Below the pieces are notes generated by a model, which saw only the letters and a program-made list of their open reading frames with translations, did not search any database and was not told where the DNA came from. Source: Helicobacteraceae bacterium (GTDB lineage Bacteria > Campylobacterota > Campylobacteria > Campylobacterales > Helicobacteraceae). From it: a stretch of DNA of 64,000 nt. This document shows positions 26,001-34,424 of this stretch, one piece after another. Position 1 is the stretch's first letter. Each line of letters starts with the position of its first letter. The DNA lies in assembly GCA_900770765.1 (NCBI GenBank), contig CAAGLK010000112.1, positions 6,843 through 70,842 of the forward strand, given 5' to 3'. The position numbers and the translations under genes are program-made.

Positions 26001-27295
26001 GAATTTTATTATTAATTTTTGCGTTTTTAGGAGTTTTAATGAGTGCTGAATCTGTGCTTCCAAAGCATTATAAGGAAGTTTTAAAAAATGGCTTAGAGGT
26101 GGTTGTGATTCCACTTCAAAATGGTTCTGGTGTGATTAGTGCGGATATTTTTTATAAAGTCGGTAGCCGCAATGAAGTAATGGGAAAAAGTGGAATCGCA
26201 CACATGCTAGAGCATTTAAACTTTAAATCAAGTAAGAATCTTAAAGCTGGTGAGTTTGATAGAATCGTAAAAGGCTATGGCGGCGCGACAAATGCCTCAA
26301 CAGGCTTTGATTATACGCATTATTTTATTAAAAGCTCTAAAGAGAATTTAGATACAAGTTTAAGCCTATTTGCCGAGCTTATGCAAAATCTAAGCCTTAA
26401 GGATGAAGAATTCCAGCCAGAGCGAGATGTGGTAGCAGAAGAGCGGCTGTGGCGGACGGATAATAATCCTATGGGATATTTGTATTTTCGGCTTTTTAAT
26501 AGCGTGTTTGTGTATCATCCTTATCATTGGACGCCAATTGGCTTTATGGATGATATTAGAGGCTGGGAAATTAGCGATATTAGGGAATTTCACAAGACTT
26601 ATTACCAGCCGCAAAACGCAATCGTGCTAATCGCTGGGGATATTGATAAAGATTCTGCCTTTAAGCTAGTTAAAAAGCATTTTGAAAAAATTAAAAATAC
26701 TTCTGCGATTCCACCTTTTAAAGCACAAGAGCCTAAGCAAGATGGGCTAAGACGCGTGGAAGTGCATAAAAATACTGAAGTGGATATTCTAAGCCTTGCC
26801 TTTAGGATTCCGCCTTTTAATCACAAAGACCAAATCGCACTAAGTGCCTTAAGTGCGATTCTAAGCGGCGGGAAAAGTAGCATTTTAGAAGCTAAAATCG
26901 TGGATAAAAAGCGGCTAGCGGCGGAGATTTACTCTTATAATATGGATTTAGCCGATGAGGGTGTGTTTATCTTTATGGCGTTAGCAAATGCTGGAGTGAG
27001 TTTAGAGAAGCTAGAAGGCGAGATTTTAAAAGAGTTAGAAGCGATAAAAGAGGGCAAACTAAGCGAGACTGAGCTTAAAAAGGCTAAGACAAATATGAAG
27101 GCAAGTTTCTTATACGAGCTAGAATCAAGCTCAAGCGTGGCAAGTCTCTATGGAAGCTACCTTGCAAGAGGTGATTTAAACAGCCTTTTAACTTTTGAAG
27201 AAAATTTTGAAAAACTTAGCACAAAAGATATTATAGAAGTGGCGAAAAAATACTTCATAAAAGAAAATCTAACAATAGTAACGATGCAGAGGTGA
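25997..27295 (+). CDS. Secreted M16-family zinc peptidase
   Basis: A 432-residue protein with a signal peptide (residues 1-17), the inverted zinc motif 'HMLEH' (His69, Glu72, His73) and the distal acidic stretch '[11 protein letters not shown]' completing the site. It has two M16 half-domains in one chain, as in the processing-peptidase/PqqL group. H. pylori has a homologue at the same place, next to pyrD and dapA (labelled pqqE in old annotations). The substrate is unknown. It overlaps pyrD by 4 bases and ends 2 bp before dapA. Confidence 0.9.
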   Translation: MRILLLIFAFLGVLMSAESVLPKHYKEVLKNGLEVVVIPLQNGSGVISADIFYKVGSRNEVMGKSGIAHMLEHLNFKSSKNLKAGEFDRIVKGYGGATNASTGFDYTHYFIKSSKENLDTSLSLFAELMQNLSLKDEEFQPERDVVAEERLWRTDNNPMGYLYFRLFNSVFVYHPYHWTPIGFMDDIRGWEISDIREFHKTYYQPQNAIVLIAGDIDKDSAFKLVKKHFEKIKNTSAIPPFKAQEPKQDGLRRVEVHKNTEVDILSLAFRIPPFNHKDQIALSALSAILSGGKSSILEAKIVDKKRLAAEIYSYNMDLADEGVFIFMALANAGVSLEKLEGEILKELEAIKEGKLSETELKKAKTNMKASFLYELESSSSVASLYGSYLARGDLNSLLTFEENFEKLSTKDIIEVAKKYFIKENLTIVTMQR

Positions 27296-27297
27296 AA

Positions 27298-28389
27298 ATG
27301 GAAGTAGAAAATAAAATTAGCGGTTCAATGACCGCACTTATAACGCCTTTTAAAAATGGCAAGTTAGATTTAGAAAGCTATGAGGCTTTAATTAAGCGAC
27401 AAATTACACAAGGGATAGACGCTATCGTGCCTGTGGGGACGACAGGCGAGAGTGCGACTCTAAGCCACAATGAGCATAAAGAGTGCATTGAAGTAGCAGT
27501 GCAGGTTGCAGAGAGCTATAGGCGGAGTGCGGATAGCGGAGAGCAGAAAGCAGAGTGCGGAGAGACGGAATCCTTAAAAAATGTGGAATCCCTAGCGACT
27601 AAGGATTACAATGATAGGGACCCGCTGCGAAGCAGTGGGACTTTAGGGGGTCAAGGGGTTAAAAACCCCTTGTCGCAAAATGGGGGCTTTGCTTCCATTG
27701 CGAATTTAAATAAAAAAGTCAAGGTTCTAGCTGGAGCTGGAAGCAATTCTACAAAAGAAGCGATTGAGTTGGCAAAGTTTGCGGAATCTTGCGGAGCCGA
27801 TGGAATCTTATGCGTTACACCTTATTATAATAAACCTACACAAGAGGGGCTTTATCAGCATTATAAGGCGGTAGCAGGGGCAGTTGCGATTCCACTTATG
27901 CTTTATAATGTGCCAGGTCGCACGGGAGTAGTTTTAGAAAATTCCACGATTCTACGCCTTTTTAGCGATGTTAAAAATATCTATGGTGTAAAAGAAGCAA
28001 GCGGAAATATTGAAAAGGTAATTGAGCTAAACACTAAGGATTCTAGCTTATGTGTCGTAAGTGGCGATGATGCGATAAACTACGCAGTGCTAGCTTGTGG
28101 CGGAAGCGGCGTAATATCTGTAACTTCAAATTTGCTTCCTAATAAAATCTCCGCCCTTGTAAATCTCTGCAAAAGCGGCGATTTTGTAGCGGCAAAAGCA
28201 TTAAATAACGAGCTTTATGAAATAAACAAGGCGTTATTTATAGAAAGCAACCCGATTCCAATTAAAGCAGCAATGTATCTAAGTGGAATCCTAAAAAGCC
28301 TAGAATATCGGCTACCGCTAACTCCGCCAAGTAGCGAGAATCTTAAAAAATTAGAAAAAATCTTAAGCAAATATGAGGTGATAAAATGA
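27298..28389 (+). CDS. dapA: 4-hydroxy-tetrahydrodipicolinate synthase with an inserted segment
   Basis: The first committed enzyme of lysine/diaminopimelate synthesis. Core motifs are intact: '[16 protein letters not shown]', '[17 protein letters not shown]', '[19 protein letters not shown]', '[10 protein letters not shown]', 'VKEASGN' with the Schiff-base Lys, and 'VVSGDDAI'. The protein is 363 residues, about 65 longer than usual. The excess lies between the helix '..[13 protein letters not shown]' and strand '[15 protein letters not shown]', which are adjacent in normal DapA. I use the ATG at 27298 (AGAGG 5 bp upstream); an in-frame GTG at 27292 is less likely. It overlaps the SDR gene by ATGA. 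Confidence 0.94.
   Translation: MEVENKISGSMTALITPFKNGKLDLESYEALIKRQITQGIDAIVPVGTTGESATLSHNEHKECIEVAVQVAESYRRSADSGEQKAECGETESLKNVESLATKDYNDRDPLRSSGTLGGQGVKNPLSQNGGFASIANLNKKVKVLAGAGSNSTKEAIELAKFAESCGADGILCVTPYYNKPTQEGLYQHYKAVAGAVAIPLMLYNVPGRTGVVLENSTILRLFSDVKNIYGVKEASGNIEKVIELNTKDSSLCVVSGDDAINYAVLACGGSGVISVTSNLLPNKISALVNLCKSGDFVAAKALNNELYEINKALFIESNPIPIKAAMYLSGILKSLEYRLPLTPPSSENLKKLEKILSKYEVIK
27520..27714 (+). repeat. In-frame palindromic insertion inside dapA
   Basis: About 195 bp that a standard dapA lacks. It contains a purine-rich, irregularly repeated start (GCGGAGTGCGGATAGCGGAG), two GGAATCC motifs, a small hairpin CTGC-GAA-GCAG (27625-27635) and a perfect hairpin CAAGGGG / CCCCTTG (27652-27658 with 27666-27672). 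Its length is a multiple of three and it has no stop codon in frame, so DapA gains about 65 low-complexity residues. Exact borders are estimates from where family homology stops and resumes. Confidence 0.75.
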
Positions 28390-29165
28390 GTAATTTTAAA
28401 GGAAAAACATTAGTAATTAGCGGTGCGACAAGGGGGATTGGCAAGGCGATTTTATATCGCTTCGCAAAACAGGGCGTAAATATCGCCTTTACTTATAATA
28501 AAAATGAAGAGGAAGCACAAAAAATCATAGCCGATGTGGAATCTAAGTTTAATATTAAGGCTAAAGCGTATCCGCTAAATGTGCTAGAGCCTGAGACTTA
28601 TAAGGATTTATTTACGCAAATTGATAGCGACTTTGATAGGGTGGATTTTTTTATAAGCAACGCAATTATTTATGGTAAAAGCGTGGTTGGGGGCTTCGCG
28701 CCTTTTATGCGGCTTAAGCCTAAGGGCTTAAATAATATTTACACTGCAACGGTGCTAGCCTTTGTCGTAGGCGCACAAGAAGCGGCAAAAAGGATGCAAA
28801 AAGTAGGCGGTGGAAGCATTATCTCACTAAGCTCAACGGGGAATTTAGTGTATATGCCAAATTACGCTGGGCATGGGAATTCTAAAAACGCAGTGGAAAC
28901 TATGGTGAAATATGCGGCGATGGAGTTAGGTGAGTTTAATATCCGCGTAAATGCGGTAAGTGGTGGGCCAATTGACACTGATGCGCTTAAGGCGTTCCCA
29001 GATTATGCGGAGATTAAGGCGACCGTGGAAGCACAAAGTCCGCTAAATCGTATGGGTGCGCCAGAGGACATTGCTGGGGCGTGTTTATTTTTATGTGATA
29101 GCGATTCTAGTGCGTGGCTAACGGGACAGACAATCGTAATTGATGGTGGGACTAGCTTTAAATAA
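28386..29165 (+). CDS. Short-chain reductase, probable enoyl-ACP reductase (FabL-like)
   Basis: A 259-residue SDR with NAD(P)-binding '[11 protein letters not shown]' and '[10 protein letters not shown]'. The catalytic tyrosine and lysine are in '[13 protein letters not shown]', spaced Y-x6-K as in enoyl-ACP reductases of the FabI/FabL class rather than the usual SDR Y-x3-K. This supports a role in fatty-acid elongation. The H. pylori positional homologue was annotated as a 7-alpha-hydroxysteroid dehydrogenase. It shares one base with pgsA (TAATG). Confidence 0.75.
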   Translation: MSNFKGKTLVISGATRGIGKAILYRFAKQGVNIAFTYNKNEEEAQKIIADVESKFNIKAKAYPLNVLEPETYKDLFTQIDSDFDRVDFFISNAIIYGKSVVGGFAPFMRLKPKGLNNIYTATVLAFVVGAQEAAKRMQKVGGGSIISLSSTGNLVYMPNYAGHGNSKNAVETMVKYAAMELGEFNIRVNAVSGGPIDTDALKAFPDYAEIKATVEAQSPLNRMGAPEDIAGACLFLCDSDSSAWLTGQTIVIDGGTSFK

Positions 29166-29710
29166 TGCAAAAATTACCTAATATTTTAACAATAGCTAGA
29201 ATCTTTTTTAGCTTTTTATTGCTTATTTTTATGCTTTATGGCTTTGCGATTCTACAATTTTTAAATCCGCAAATCCACTTTAGCTGGGTGAATTACTTCT
29301 CTTGCCTTATATTTTGCCTTGCATCGGCTACTGATTTTTTTGATGGCTTTATCGCTAGGAATTTTGGGGCGAAAAGTGCCTTTGGTGAGATATTTGACCC
29401 ACTAGCTGATAAGCTCTTAATGCTAGGCGCACTTCTTGGGCTGCTTGTGCTTGGGAGGGCGGATATTTGGGCTGTGTTTTTGATTTTAAGCCGAGAGTTT
29501 TTTATCACAGGCTTAAGGGTCGTGGCGGCAAGTCGTGGGATAAGTGTGGCGGCAAATAATTTAGGTAAATACAAAACAGGACTGCAAATTACGGCTATTG
29601 CCTTTTTATTAATGGATTATTCCTTCGCTCCTTTTGTGCTGTGGCTAGCAGTGGCTTTAACGCTGTATTCTGGGCTAGATTATGTTAGGTCTTATATAAA
29701 AAGTAGGTAG
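29165..29710 (+). CDS. pgsA: CDP-diacylglycerol-glycerol-3-phosphate 3-phosphatidyltransferase
   Basis: A 181-residue membrane protein with the CDP-alcohol phosphotransferase motif D-G-x2-A-R-x8-G-x3-D-x3-D, seen as 'DFFDGFIARNFG...GEIFDPLADK'. It makes phosphatidylglycerophosphate for phosphatidylglycerol synthesis. There are four to six hydrophobic segments. It is the last gene of the conserved pyrD run, and the pgsA-rseP neighbourhood is shared with Campylobacter. Confidence 0.92.
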   Translation: MQKLPNILTIARIFFSFLLLIFMLYGFAILQFLNPQIHFSWVNYFSCLIFCLASATDFFDGFIARNFGAKSAFGEIFDPLADKLLMLGALLGLLVLGRADIWAVFLILSREFFITGLRVVAASRGISVAANNLGKYKTGLQITAIAFLLMDYSFAPFVLWLAVALTLYSGLDYVRSYIKSR

Positions 29711-29758
29711 TTTTGCGAGTGTTGTTGCAAAATGTGGAATCGTAAAATGGAGTCTTAA

Positions 29759-29842
29759 ATGATAGATTATGCAAAATATGAAAATATGAGTAAAAAAGAG
29801 CTTTTAAAAGCGTTAAAAGAGATTAAAAAATGCCAAAACTAG
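29759..29842 (+). CDS. Tiny ORF 1 of the pgsA-rseP gap (27 residues)
   Basis: ATG at 29759 encodes a short, highly charged helix ('YENMSKKELLKALKEIKKC'). Its 3' end overlaps the next ORF by 13 bases in another frame, an arrangement that implies translational coupling. AATGGAGT 10 bp upstream is a weak ribosome site. No family recognised. Confidence 0.4.
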   Translation: MIDYAKYENMSKKELLKALKEIKKCQN

Positions 29843-30066
29843 ACGAAGCAAAAGAAAATTTAGCAATGTTGAAATTGTGGATTGGAATTGTTATTGGTGT
29901 ATTTACCGCAATTGTTGGTTGGACGCTAAATAAATTTAAAATTGATGAAAACATTTTGATAATTTTAGCTTTATTGGTGTTGATTATTTTGTTAATTACA
30001 TTTGCCTTTTGTGTAAGAAAAATCAATAAAATAATTAAAGAAATTGGGGAAATGCCAAAGGAGTAA
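29830..30066 (+). CDS. Small two-helix membrane protein (78 residues)
   Basis: An amphipathic N-terminus ('PKLDEAKENLAMLKLW') is followed by two hydrophobic segments (about 17-34 and 44-62) separated by a short polar turn, and by a basic cytoplasmic-looking tail. The ATG is preceded by GAGATTAAAAA inside ORF 1. I have a loose recollection of similar small membrane proteins in related bacteria, but no function. It sits in a three-gene cluster of tiny ORFs inserted between pgsA and rseP. Confidence 0.6.
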   Translation: MPKLDEAKENLAMLKLWIGIVIGVFTAIVGWTLNKFKIDENILIILALLVLIILLITFAFCVRKINKIIKEIGEMPKE

Positions 30067-30068
30067 AA

Positions 30069-30152
30069 ATGCTAGAGTATTTATTTTTAGCGGTTGTGTT
30101 TATAGGATTTTTGAGTTTTGCAATTGGGGCGATTATTACTACAAATGCTTAA
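30069..30152 (+). CDS. Single-helix membrane peptide (27 residues)
   Basis: ATG at 30069, three bases after the stop of the 78-residue gene, with AAAGGAG about 5 bp upstream, a strong ribosome site. Residues 4-25 form one hydrophobic helix ('LFLAVVFIGFLSFAIGAI'). Good spacing and ribosome site argue that it is translated. Function unknown. Confidence 0.5.
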   Translation: MLEYLFLAVVFIGFLSFAIGAIITTNA

Positions 30153-30176
30153 AGCAATGCAAATTAAAGGTAAAAA

Positions 30177-31247
30177 ATGGGATTTATAGGGTCTATTTTA
30201 GTTCTTTCTTTTTTAGTGTTTTTTCATGAGTTAGGGCATTTTTTGGCGGCGAAACTTTTTGGCGTCCGCGTTGATGCCTTTAGCATAGGCTTTGGCAAAA
30301 CTAAGCTGTTTAAGAAAAAAATCGGCGAGACGGAGTATTCTCTGCGACCGATTCCACTTGGGGGGTTTGTGAGTTTAAAAGGGCAGAGTGATAGCGACCC
30401 GAAATTAAGAAACACAGATAAAGATAGCATTTATGGAATCGCTAGGTGGAAGCGGCTTGTGATTTTAGCGGCTGGGTCTGTTTTTAATATCCTTTTAGCG
30501 TTTTTGCTTTTTAGTGCGGCGTTTGGGCTTGGTAGAAGCGAGTTAGCGCCTGTGGTTGGAAGCGTAGCGGAGGGCAGTGCGGCGGCAAAGAGTGGAATCT
30601 TAAAGGGTGATGAGATTATTAAAATTGATAATAAGACTATAAAAAGCTGGGATTCTTTAAGTAAGGCTGTGGCGGAATCTAGCGGAAGTTTAAGCATAGA
30701 GATTCTGCGAGGTGGCGAGATTGTGGCTAAGAATATCACGCCAGAGATTGGGAATGGCAAAAATATTTTTGGCGAGGAAATTAAGCGGCCACTTTTAGGG
30801 ATTAGCGCAAGTGGTGAGAGTAGGATTGTTTCTTATAATTTTATAGATTCCGTGATTTTGGGAGCTAAAGAGACGCTAGAATCTAGCAAATTAATTTTAC
30901 AAAGCATAGAAAAGCTAATTTTTGGCGTAGTGCCACTTAGTGAAATAGGCGGTGTGGTAAGCATTGTAAGCATTACGGCAAAGGCTAGTGAGCTAGGGAT
31001 TGTCGTGCTTTTTACTTTTAGTGCGTTAATTTCAGTAAATCTTGGAATCTTAAATTTACTGCCGATTCCAGCTTTAGATGGAGGGCATATAATTTTTACA
31101 CTTTATGAGATGATTTTTAAAAAAGCACCAAGTGAGAGTGCTATGTATAGGCTAACGCTGCTTGGCTGGGGGATTTTACTAGCACTTATGTGTTTAGGGC
31201 TGTATAATGATATTTTAAGAATCTTAAATGGTTCAATGCCTTTTTAA
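30177..31247 (+). CDS. rseP: Site-2 intramembrane zinc protease
   Basis: A 356-residue M50 peptidase. Zinc site 'HELGH' (about residues 18-22) lies in the first membrane helix, a PDZ domain covers about 110-190 ('VVGSVAEGSAAAKSGILKGDEIIKIDNK'), and the third zinc ligand is in 'LPIPALDGGHI'. In other bacteria RseP releases anti-sigma factors and clears signal-peptide remnants; which substrate applies here is unknown. AAAGGT precedes the ATG. Confidence 0.92.
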   Translation: MGFIGSILVLSFLVFFHELGHFLAAKLFGVRVDAFSIGFGKTKLFKKKIGETEYSLRPIPLGGFVSLKGQSDSDPKLRNTDKDSIYGIARWKRLVILAAGSVFNILLAFLLFSAAFGLGRSELAPVVGSVAEGSAAAKSGILKGDEIIKIDNKTIKSWDSLSKAVAESSGSLSIEILRGGEIVAKNITPEIGNGKNIFGEEIKRPLLGISASGESRIVSYNFIDSVILGAKETLESSKLILQSIEKLIFGVVPLSEIGGVVSIVSITAKASELGIVVLFTFSALISVNLGILNLLPIPALDGGHIIFTLYEMIFKKAPSESAMYRLTLLGWGILLALMCLGLYNDILRILNGSMPF

Positions 31248-31256
31248 AGGGGAGAA

Positions 31257-31916
31257 ATGCTAGATAAAAATTTATTAGAAGCAATTGAGAGAATTGAAAA
31301 AGCAAGAATCGCAACAGACCGCCACCGCATAGTGCAAATCGTAGCGGTTAGTAAATATTCTAGTGCAAATGAAATTGCAGAGCTTTATAAATGCGGGCAA
31401 AGGGCATTTGGCGAAAATAAAGTGCAAGACTTAAGCAAAAAGGCGGAATCCTTAAGCGATTTACCGCTAGAGTGGCATTTTATCGGCAGTTTGCAGAGTA
31501 ATAAAATTAACGCACTTTTAAAGTTAAATCCTTATTTGTTGCAAAGTTTGCACTCGCTTTCTATAGCGCAATCTTTACAGGAAAAACTGCAAAAAGAGGG
31601 CAGAATCTTAAATGCGCTTTTGCAAGTAAATAGTGCTAAAGAAGCGAGTAAAAGCGGATTCTTACCAGAAGAGGCGTTGGAATCTTATATAAAAATTAGC
31701 GAAACTTGCCCGAATCTAAAATTACAAGGCTTAATGAGTATAGGCGCACATTGTGATGATAAAAAAATTATTCAAAAAAGTTTTGAAATTACACAAAAAC
31801 TCTATGAAAAGATTCCACAAGCTAGCATTTTAAGTATGGGAATGAGCGGAGATTTTGAGCTTGCTATTAAATGCGGAAGTAATTTAGTGAGACTTGGAAG
31901 TATTTTATTTAAGTAA
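31257..31916 (+). CDS. YggS-family pyridoxal-phosphate homeostasis protein
   Basis: A 219-residue single-domain PLP-binding TIM barrel. The PLP lysine is in 'IVAVSKYSS' (Lys33). Also visible are 'FGENKVQDL', 'WHFIGSLQSNK', 'GLMSIGAHCDD' and 'LSMGMSGDFELAI', all family signatures. It balances free PLP levels. The ribosome site AGGGGAG lies 4 bp before the ATG, right after rseP. Confidence 0.9.
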   Translation: MLDKNLLEAIERIEKARIATDRHRIVQIVAVSKYSSANEIAELYKCGQRAFGENKVQDLSKKAESLSDLPLEWHFIGSLQSNKINALLKLNPYLLQSLHSLSIAQSLQEKLQKEGRILNALLQVNSAKEASKSGFLPEEALESYIKISETCPNLKLQGLMSIGAHCDDKKIIQKSFEITQKLYEKIPQASILSMGMSGDFELAIKCGSNLVRLGSILFK

Positions 31917-31966
31917 AAGGCGATTTTAGTTGGAATCCTAAATTAAATATAGCTTAAAATAAGAAT

Positions 31967-32018
31967 CTTAATTATTTTAAATAATAATTATTTTCCTTTA
32001 AGTATATAAAGCTATAAT
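31967..32018 (+). promoter_or_regulatory. dps promoter with AT-rich palindrome
   Basis: TATAAT at 32013-32018 is followed by TTCGC. Just upstream (about 31967-31994) lies an AT-rich inverted repeat around AATAATTATT, of the kind bound by Fur/PerR-type regulators. PerR or Fur control of dps/napA is known in relatives; here it is inference from AT-rich sequence alone. Confidence 0.35.
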
Positions 32019-32043
32019 TTCGCAAATTTTTTAAGGAGTAAAT

Positions 32044-32481
32044 ATGAGTAAAGTTATTCAAAGTTTAAAGCAAATTCAAGCAGATTGCGCGGTGTTTTAC
32101 ATTAAATTACACAATTATCATTGGAACATAAAAGGTGCTGATTTTCACCCTGTGCATTCTGCATTAGAGGAAATGTATGATGGAGTTGCTGATGTTATGG
32201 ACGAGGTAGCTGAGAGGGTTTTACAACTCGGCGATAAACCTTATGTAACACTTAAAGATATGCTAAGTGTTAGCAAAATTGCAGAAGATAGTAACACTTG
32301 CTTTGATTCTAAAACAATTTTAAAAATAGTTTTAGCAGATTATGAATATTTCTTAAAAGCATTTAAAGAGCTATCAGACCTTGCTGGCGATGAAAACGAT
32401 AAAGGCACTACTGCATTAGCTGATGAAAAAGTAGTAGGCTATGAAAAGGCTATTTGGATGCTAAAAGCACAGCTTGCTTAA
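32044..32481 (+). CDS. Dps-family ferritin-like protein (NapA-like)
   Basis: The 145-residue protein is close in length to the H. pylori neutrophil-activating protein. It has the dinuclear iron site residues of the Dps interface in 'KLHNYHWNIKGADFHPVHSALEEMYDGVADVMDEVAER' (His and Asp/Glu ligands). Dps forms a hollow 12-mer that oxidises and stores iron and protects DNA from peroxide. It is monocistronic with its own promoter and a strong terminator. Confidence 0.93.
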   Translation: MSKVIQSLKQIQADCAVFYIKLHNYHWNIKGADFHPVHSALEEMYDGVADVMDEVAERVLQLGDKPYVTLKDMLSVSKIAEDSNTCFDSKTILKIVLADYEYFLKAFKELSDLAGDENDKGTTALADEKVVGYEKAIWMLKAQLA

Positions 32482-32494
32482 TCTTACTTTCTTT

Positions 32495-32516
32495 AGGATT
32501 CCACCTTTGGAATCCT
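32495..32516 (+). terminator. Terminator after dps
   Basis: A perfect 9-base stem AGGATTCCA / TGGAATCCT with a 4-base loop, followed by CTTTTT. Both arms again contain the over-represented GATTCC/GGAATC core. Confidence 0.8.
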
Positions 32517-32580
32517 CTTTTTAGATTCTAATAAACTTTTTAAAGTAAAATTCGCCTTATTTTTTTTGCAAAGGCATTTT

Positions 32581-33783
32581 ATGGCGATTTCATTTAATTT
32601 TTATGCAACCTTACTTTGTATGATTTTTGTCCTACTCATTGGGCGATTTATTATTAAAAGAAGTAAATTTTTACAAGATTATAATATTCCAGAGCCTGTT
32701 GTTGGTGGGATTATCGTGGCGATTTTTATATTTTTACTTTATCAATATGGCGGAGTGGAGCTTAAATTTGATAGCTCACTAAAGGACCCTTTAATGCTTG
32801 CGTTTTTTACAAGTATCGGCTTAAGTGCGGATTTTGCCTCGCTTAAAAAAGGTGGGAAATTACTCTTTGGATTCTTAATTTTAGTTTCTTTGCTTTTAGT
32901 TTTGCAAAATTTAGTCGGCATTGGCGTAGCTTCACTTTTAGGCGTAGAGCCGCTAATTGGCTTACTTGGCGGCTCTATTACGATGAGTGGCGGACATGGC
33001 ACAGGTGCTGCGTGGGCAGATGTATTTAAGGCTGCTCCTTATAGCTTTACTCCAGCACTAGAAGTAGCGATGGCTTGTGCTACATTTGGGCTTGTAATGG
33101 GTGGAATTATAGGTGGTCCTGTAGCACATTATCTAGTGGCAAAATATAAGCTAAAACTACCAGAAAATAAAGAAGATGATATTGACACAGGCTTTGAAAA
33201 ACCACAAAAAGAGCAACTAACAACTGCAACTTCTTTTGTGGAATCCTTAGCCTTAATTGTTATTGCATTGTTTATCGGCACTGAAATTTCTAATCTTTTA
33301 AAAGGCACCGGCTTTACGCTGCCTACTTTTGTGTGGTGTTTATTTGTGGGAGTGCTTTTAAGAAATATTTTACAAGGGAGTAAAATTTATAAGGTTTTTG
33401 ATAGAGAGGTGTCTGTTATAGGAAATGTTAGCTTATCTCTATTTTTAGCCTTTGCTTTAATGACAATTAGCCTTTGGCAGCTTGTTTCTTTAGCGCTTCC
33501 TATGGTTATTATTTTACTTTGTCAAATTGTAATTATGGTGCTTTTTGCTATTTTTGTAACTTTTAGATTCTGCGGAAAAGATTATGATGCAGCGGTGCTT
33601 GCCGCTGGGCATTGCGGATTTGGCTTAGGAGCAACACCAACTGCTATGGTAAATATGCAAACTGTTACTCAGCATTATGGACCAAGCCATATGGCATTTA
33701 TTGTCGTGCCTTTAGTAGGAGCGTTTTTTATAGATTTAATTAACGCACTTGTAATAAGCGGAATCTTAAAAGTGTTTTTTTAA
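32581..33783 (+). CDS. gltS: Sodium/glutamate symporter
   Basis: About 400 residues with 10-12 hydrophobic segments. GltS family features include 'EPVVGGIIVA' near the start, 'GGSITMSGGHGTGAAWADVF' and its inverted-repeat partner 'LAAGHCGFGLGATPTAMVNMQ'. It imports glutamate with Na+. The ATG at 32581 is preferred because AAAGG is 6 bp upstream; a TTG at 32566 would add five residues. The -10 box is probably TAAAAT at 32546-32551. Confidence 0.92.
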   Translation: MAISFNFYATLLCMIFVLLIGRFIIKRSKFLQDYNIPEPVVGGIIVAIFIFLLYQYGGVELKFDSSLKDPLMLAFFTSIGLSADFASLKKGGKLLFGFLILVSLLLVLQNLVGIGVASLLGVEPLIGLLGGSITMSGGHGTGAAWADVFKAAPYSFTPALEVAMACATFGLVMGGIIGGPVAHYLVAKYKLKLPENKEDDIDTGFEKPQKEQLTTATSFVESLALIVIALFIGTEISNLLKGTGFTLPTFVWCLFVGVLLRNILQGSKIYKVFDREVSVIGNVSLSLFLAFALMTISLWQLVSLALPMVIILLCQIVIMVLFAIFVTFRFCGKDYDAAVLAAGHCGFGLGATPTAMVNMQTVTQHYGPSHMAFIVVPLVGAFFIDLINALVISGILKVFF

Positions 33784-33797
33784 ATAAATTATAAAAC

Positions 33798-34424
33798 CTA
33801 CATCGTATTAAACACCCTATCTCCAGCGTCGCCTAGACCTGGGATAATGTAGCCTTTATCATTTAGCCCCTCATCAATTGCAGCGGTATAGACTTCAATG
33901 TCTGGGTAAATCTCGCTAAAGCTCTTTAAACCCTCTGGTGATGAGAGGATTGATATAAACTTTATATTTTTTACGCCCTTTTCTTTTAGGAATCTTACCG
34001 CATCAATCGCCGTGCCACCTGTCGCAAACATAGGGTCAATTATAATCGCCACCCTCTCTTTATAATCTTGTGGTAGCTTTGCATAATAAAATTCCGCCTT
34101 TAGCGTAGCTTCATTTCGCTGGAATCCCAAAAACCCAACCGCCGCATCAGGAATTAGGTCAAACACGCTATTTAGCATACCAAGAGCCGCTCTCAAAATT
34201 GGGCAAATCATCACCTTATCACTTAGCCTTTTTGCACTCATTTTAGCTATTGGCGTCTCAATCTCAATAGGGCATAACTTCAAATCCCTAGTCGCTTCAA
34301 ATATCATTAAATAGGTGATTTCATTAATCAACACCCTAAAATGAAATGGCGGCGTGTTTTTATCACGCAAAAATGCGAGTTTATGCGCAATTAATGGATG
34401 TGAAATTAGCTTTACATTTTTCAT
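33798..34424 (-). CDS. upp: Uracil phosphoribosyltransferase
   Basis: A 208-residue salvage enzyme that makes UMP from uracil and PRPP. The PRPP-binding loop is 'IIDPMFATGGTAIDAVRFL', and the C-terminal 'AAIDEGLNDKGYIIPGLGDAGDR' is the uracil-binding signature. Its ATG is directly adjacent to the gatB stop, so the two are likely in one operon. Confidence 0.95.
   Translation of the reverse strand: MKNVKLISHPLIAHKLAFLRDKNTPPFHFRVLINEITYLMIFEATRDLKLCPIEIETPIAKMSAKRLSDKVMICPILRAALGMLNSVFDLIPDAAVGFLGFQRNEATLKAEFYYAKLPQDYKERVAIIIDPMFATGGTAIDAVRFLKEKGVKNIKFISILSSPEGLKSFSEIYPDIEVYTAAIDEGLNDKGYIIPGLGDAGDRVFNTM

Noticed and set aside
27292..27297. GTG start of dapA at 27292
   Set aside because: The ATG at 27298 has better spacing to AGAGG, and the earlier codon is part of the upstream stop region.
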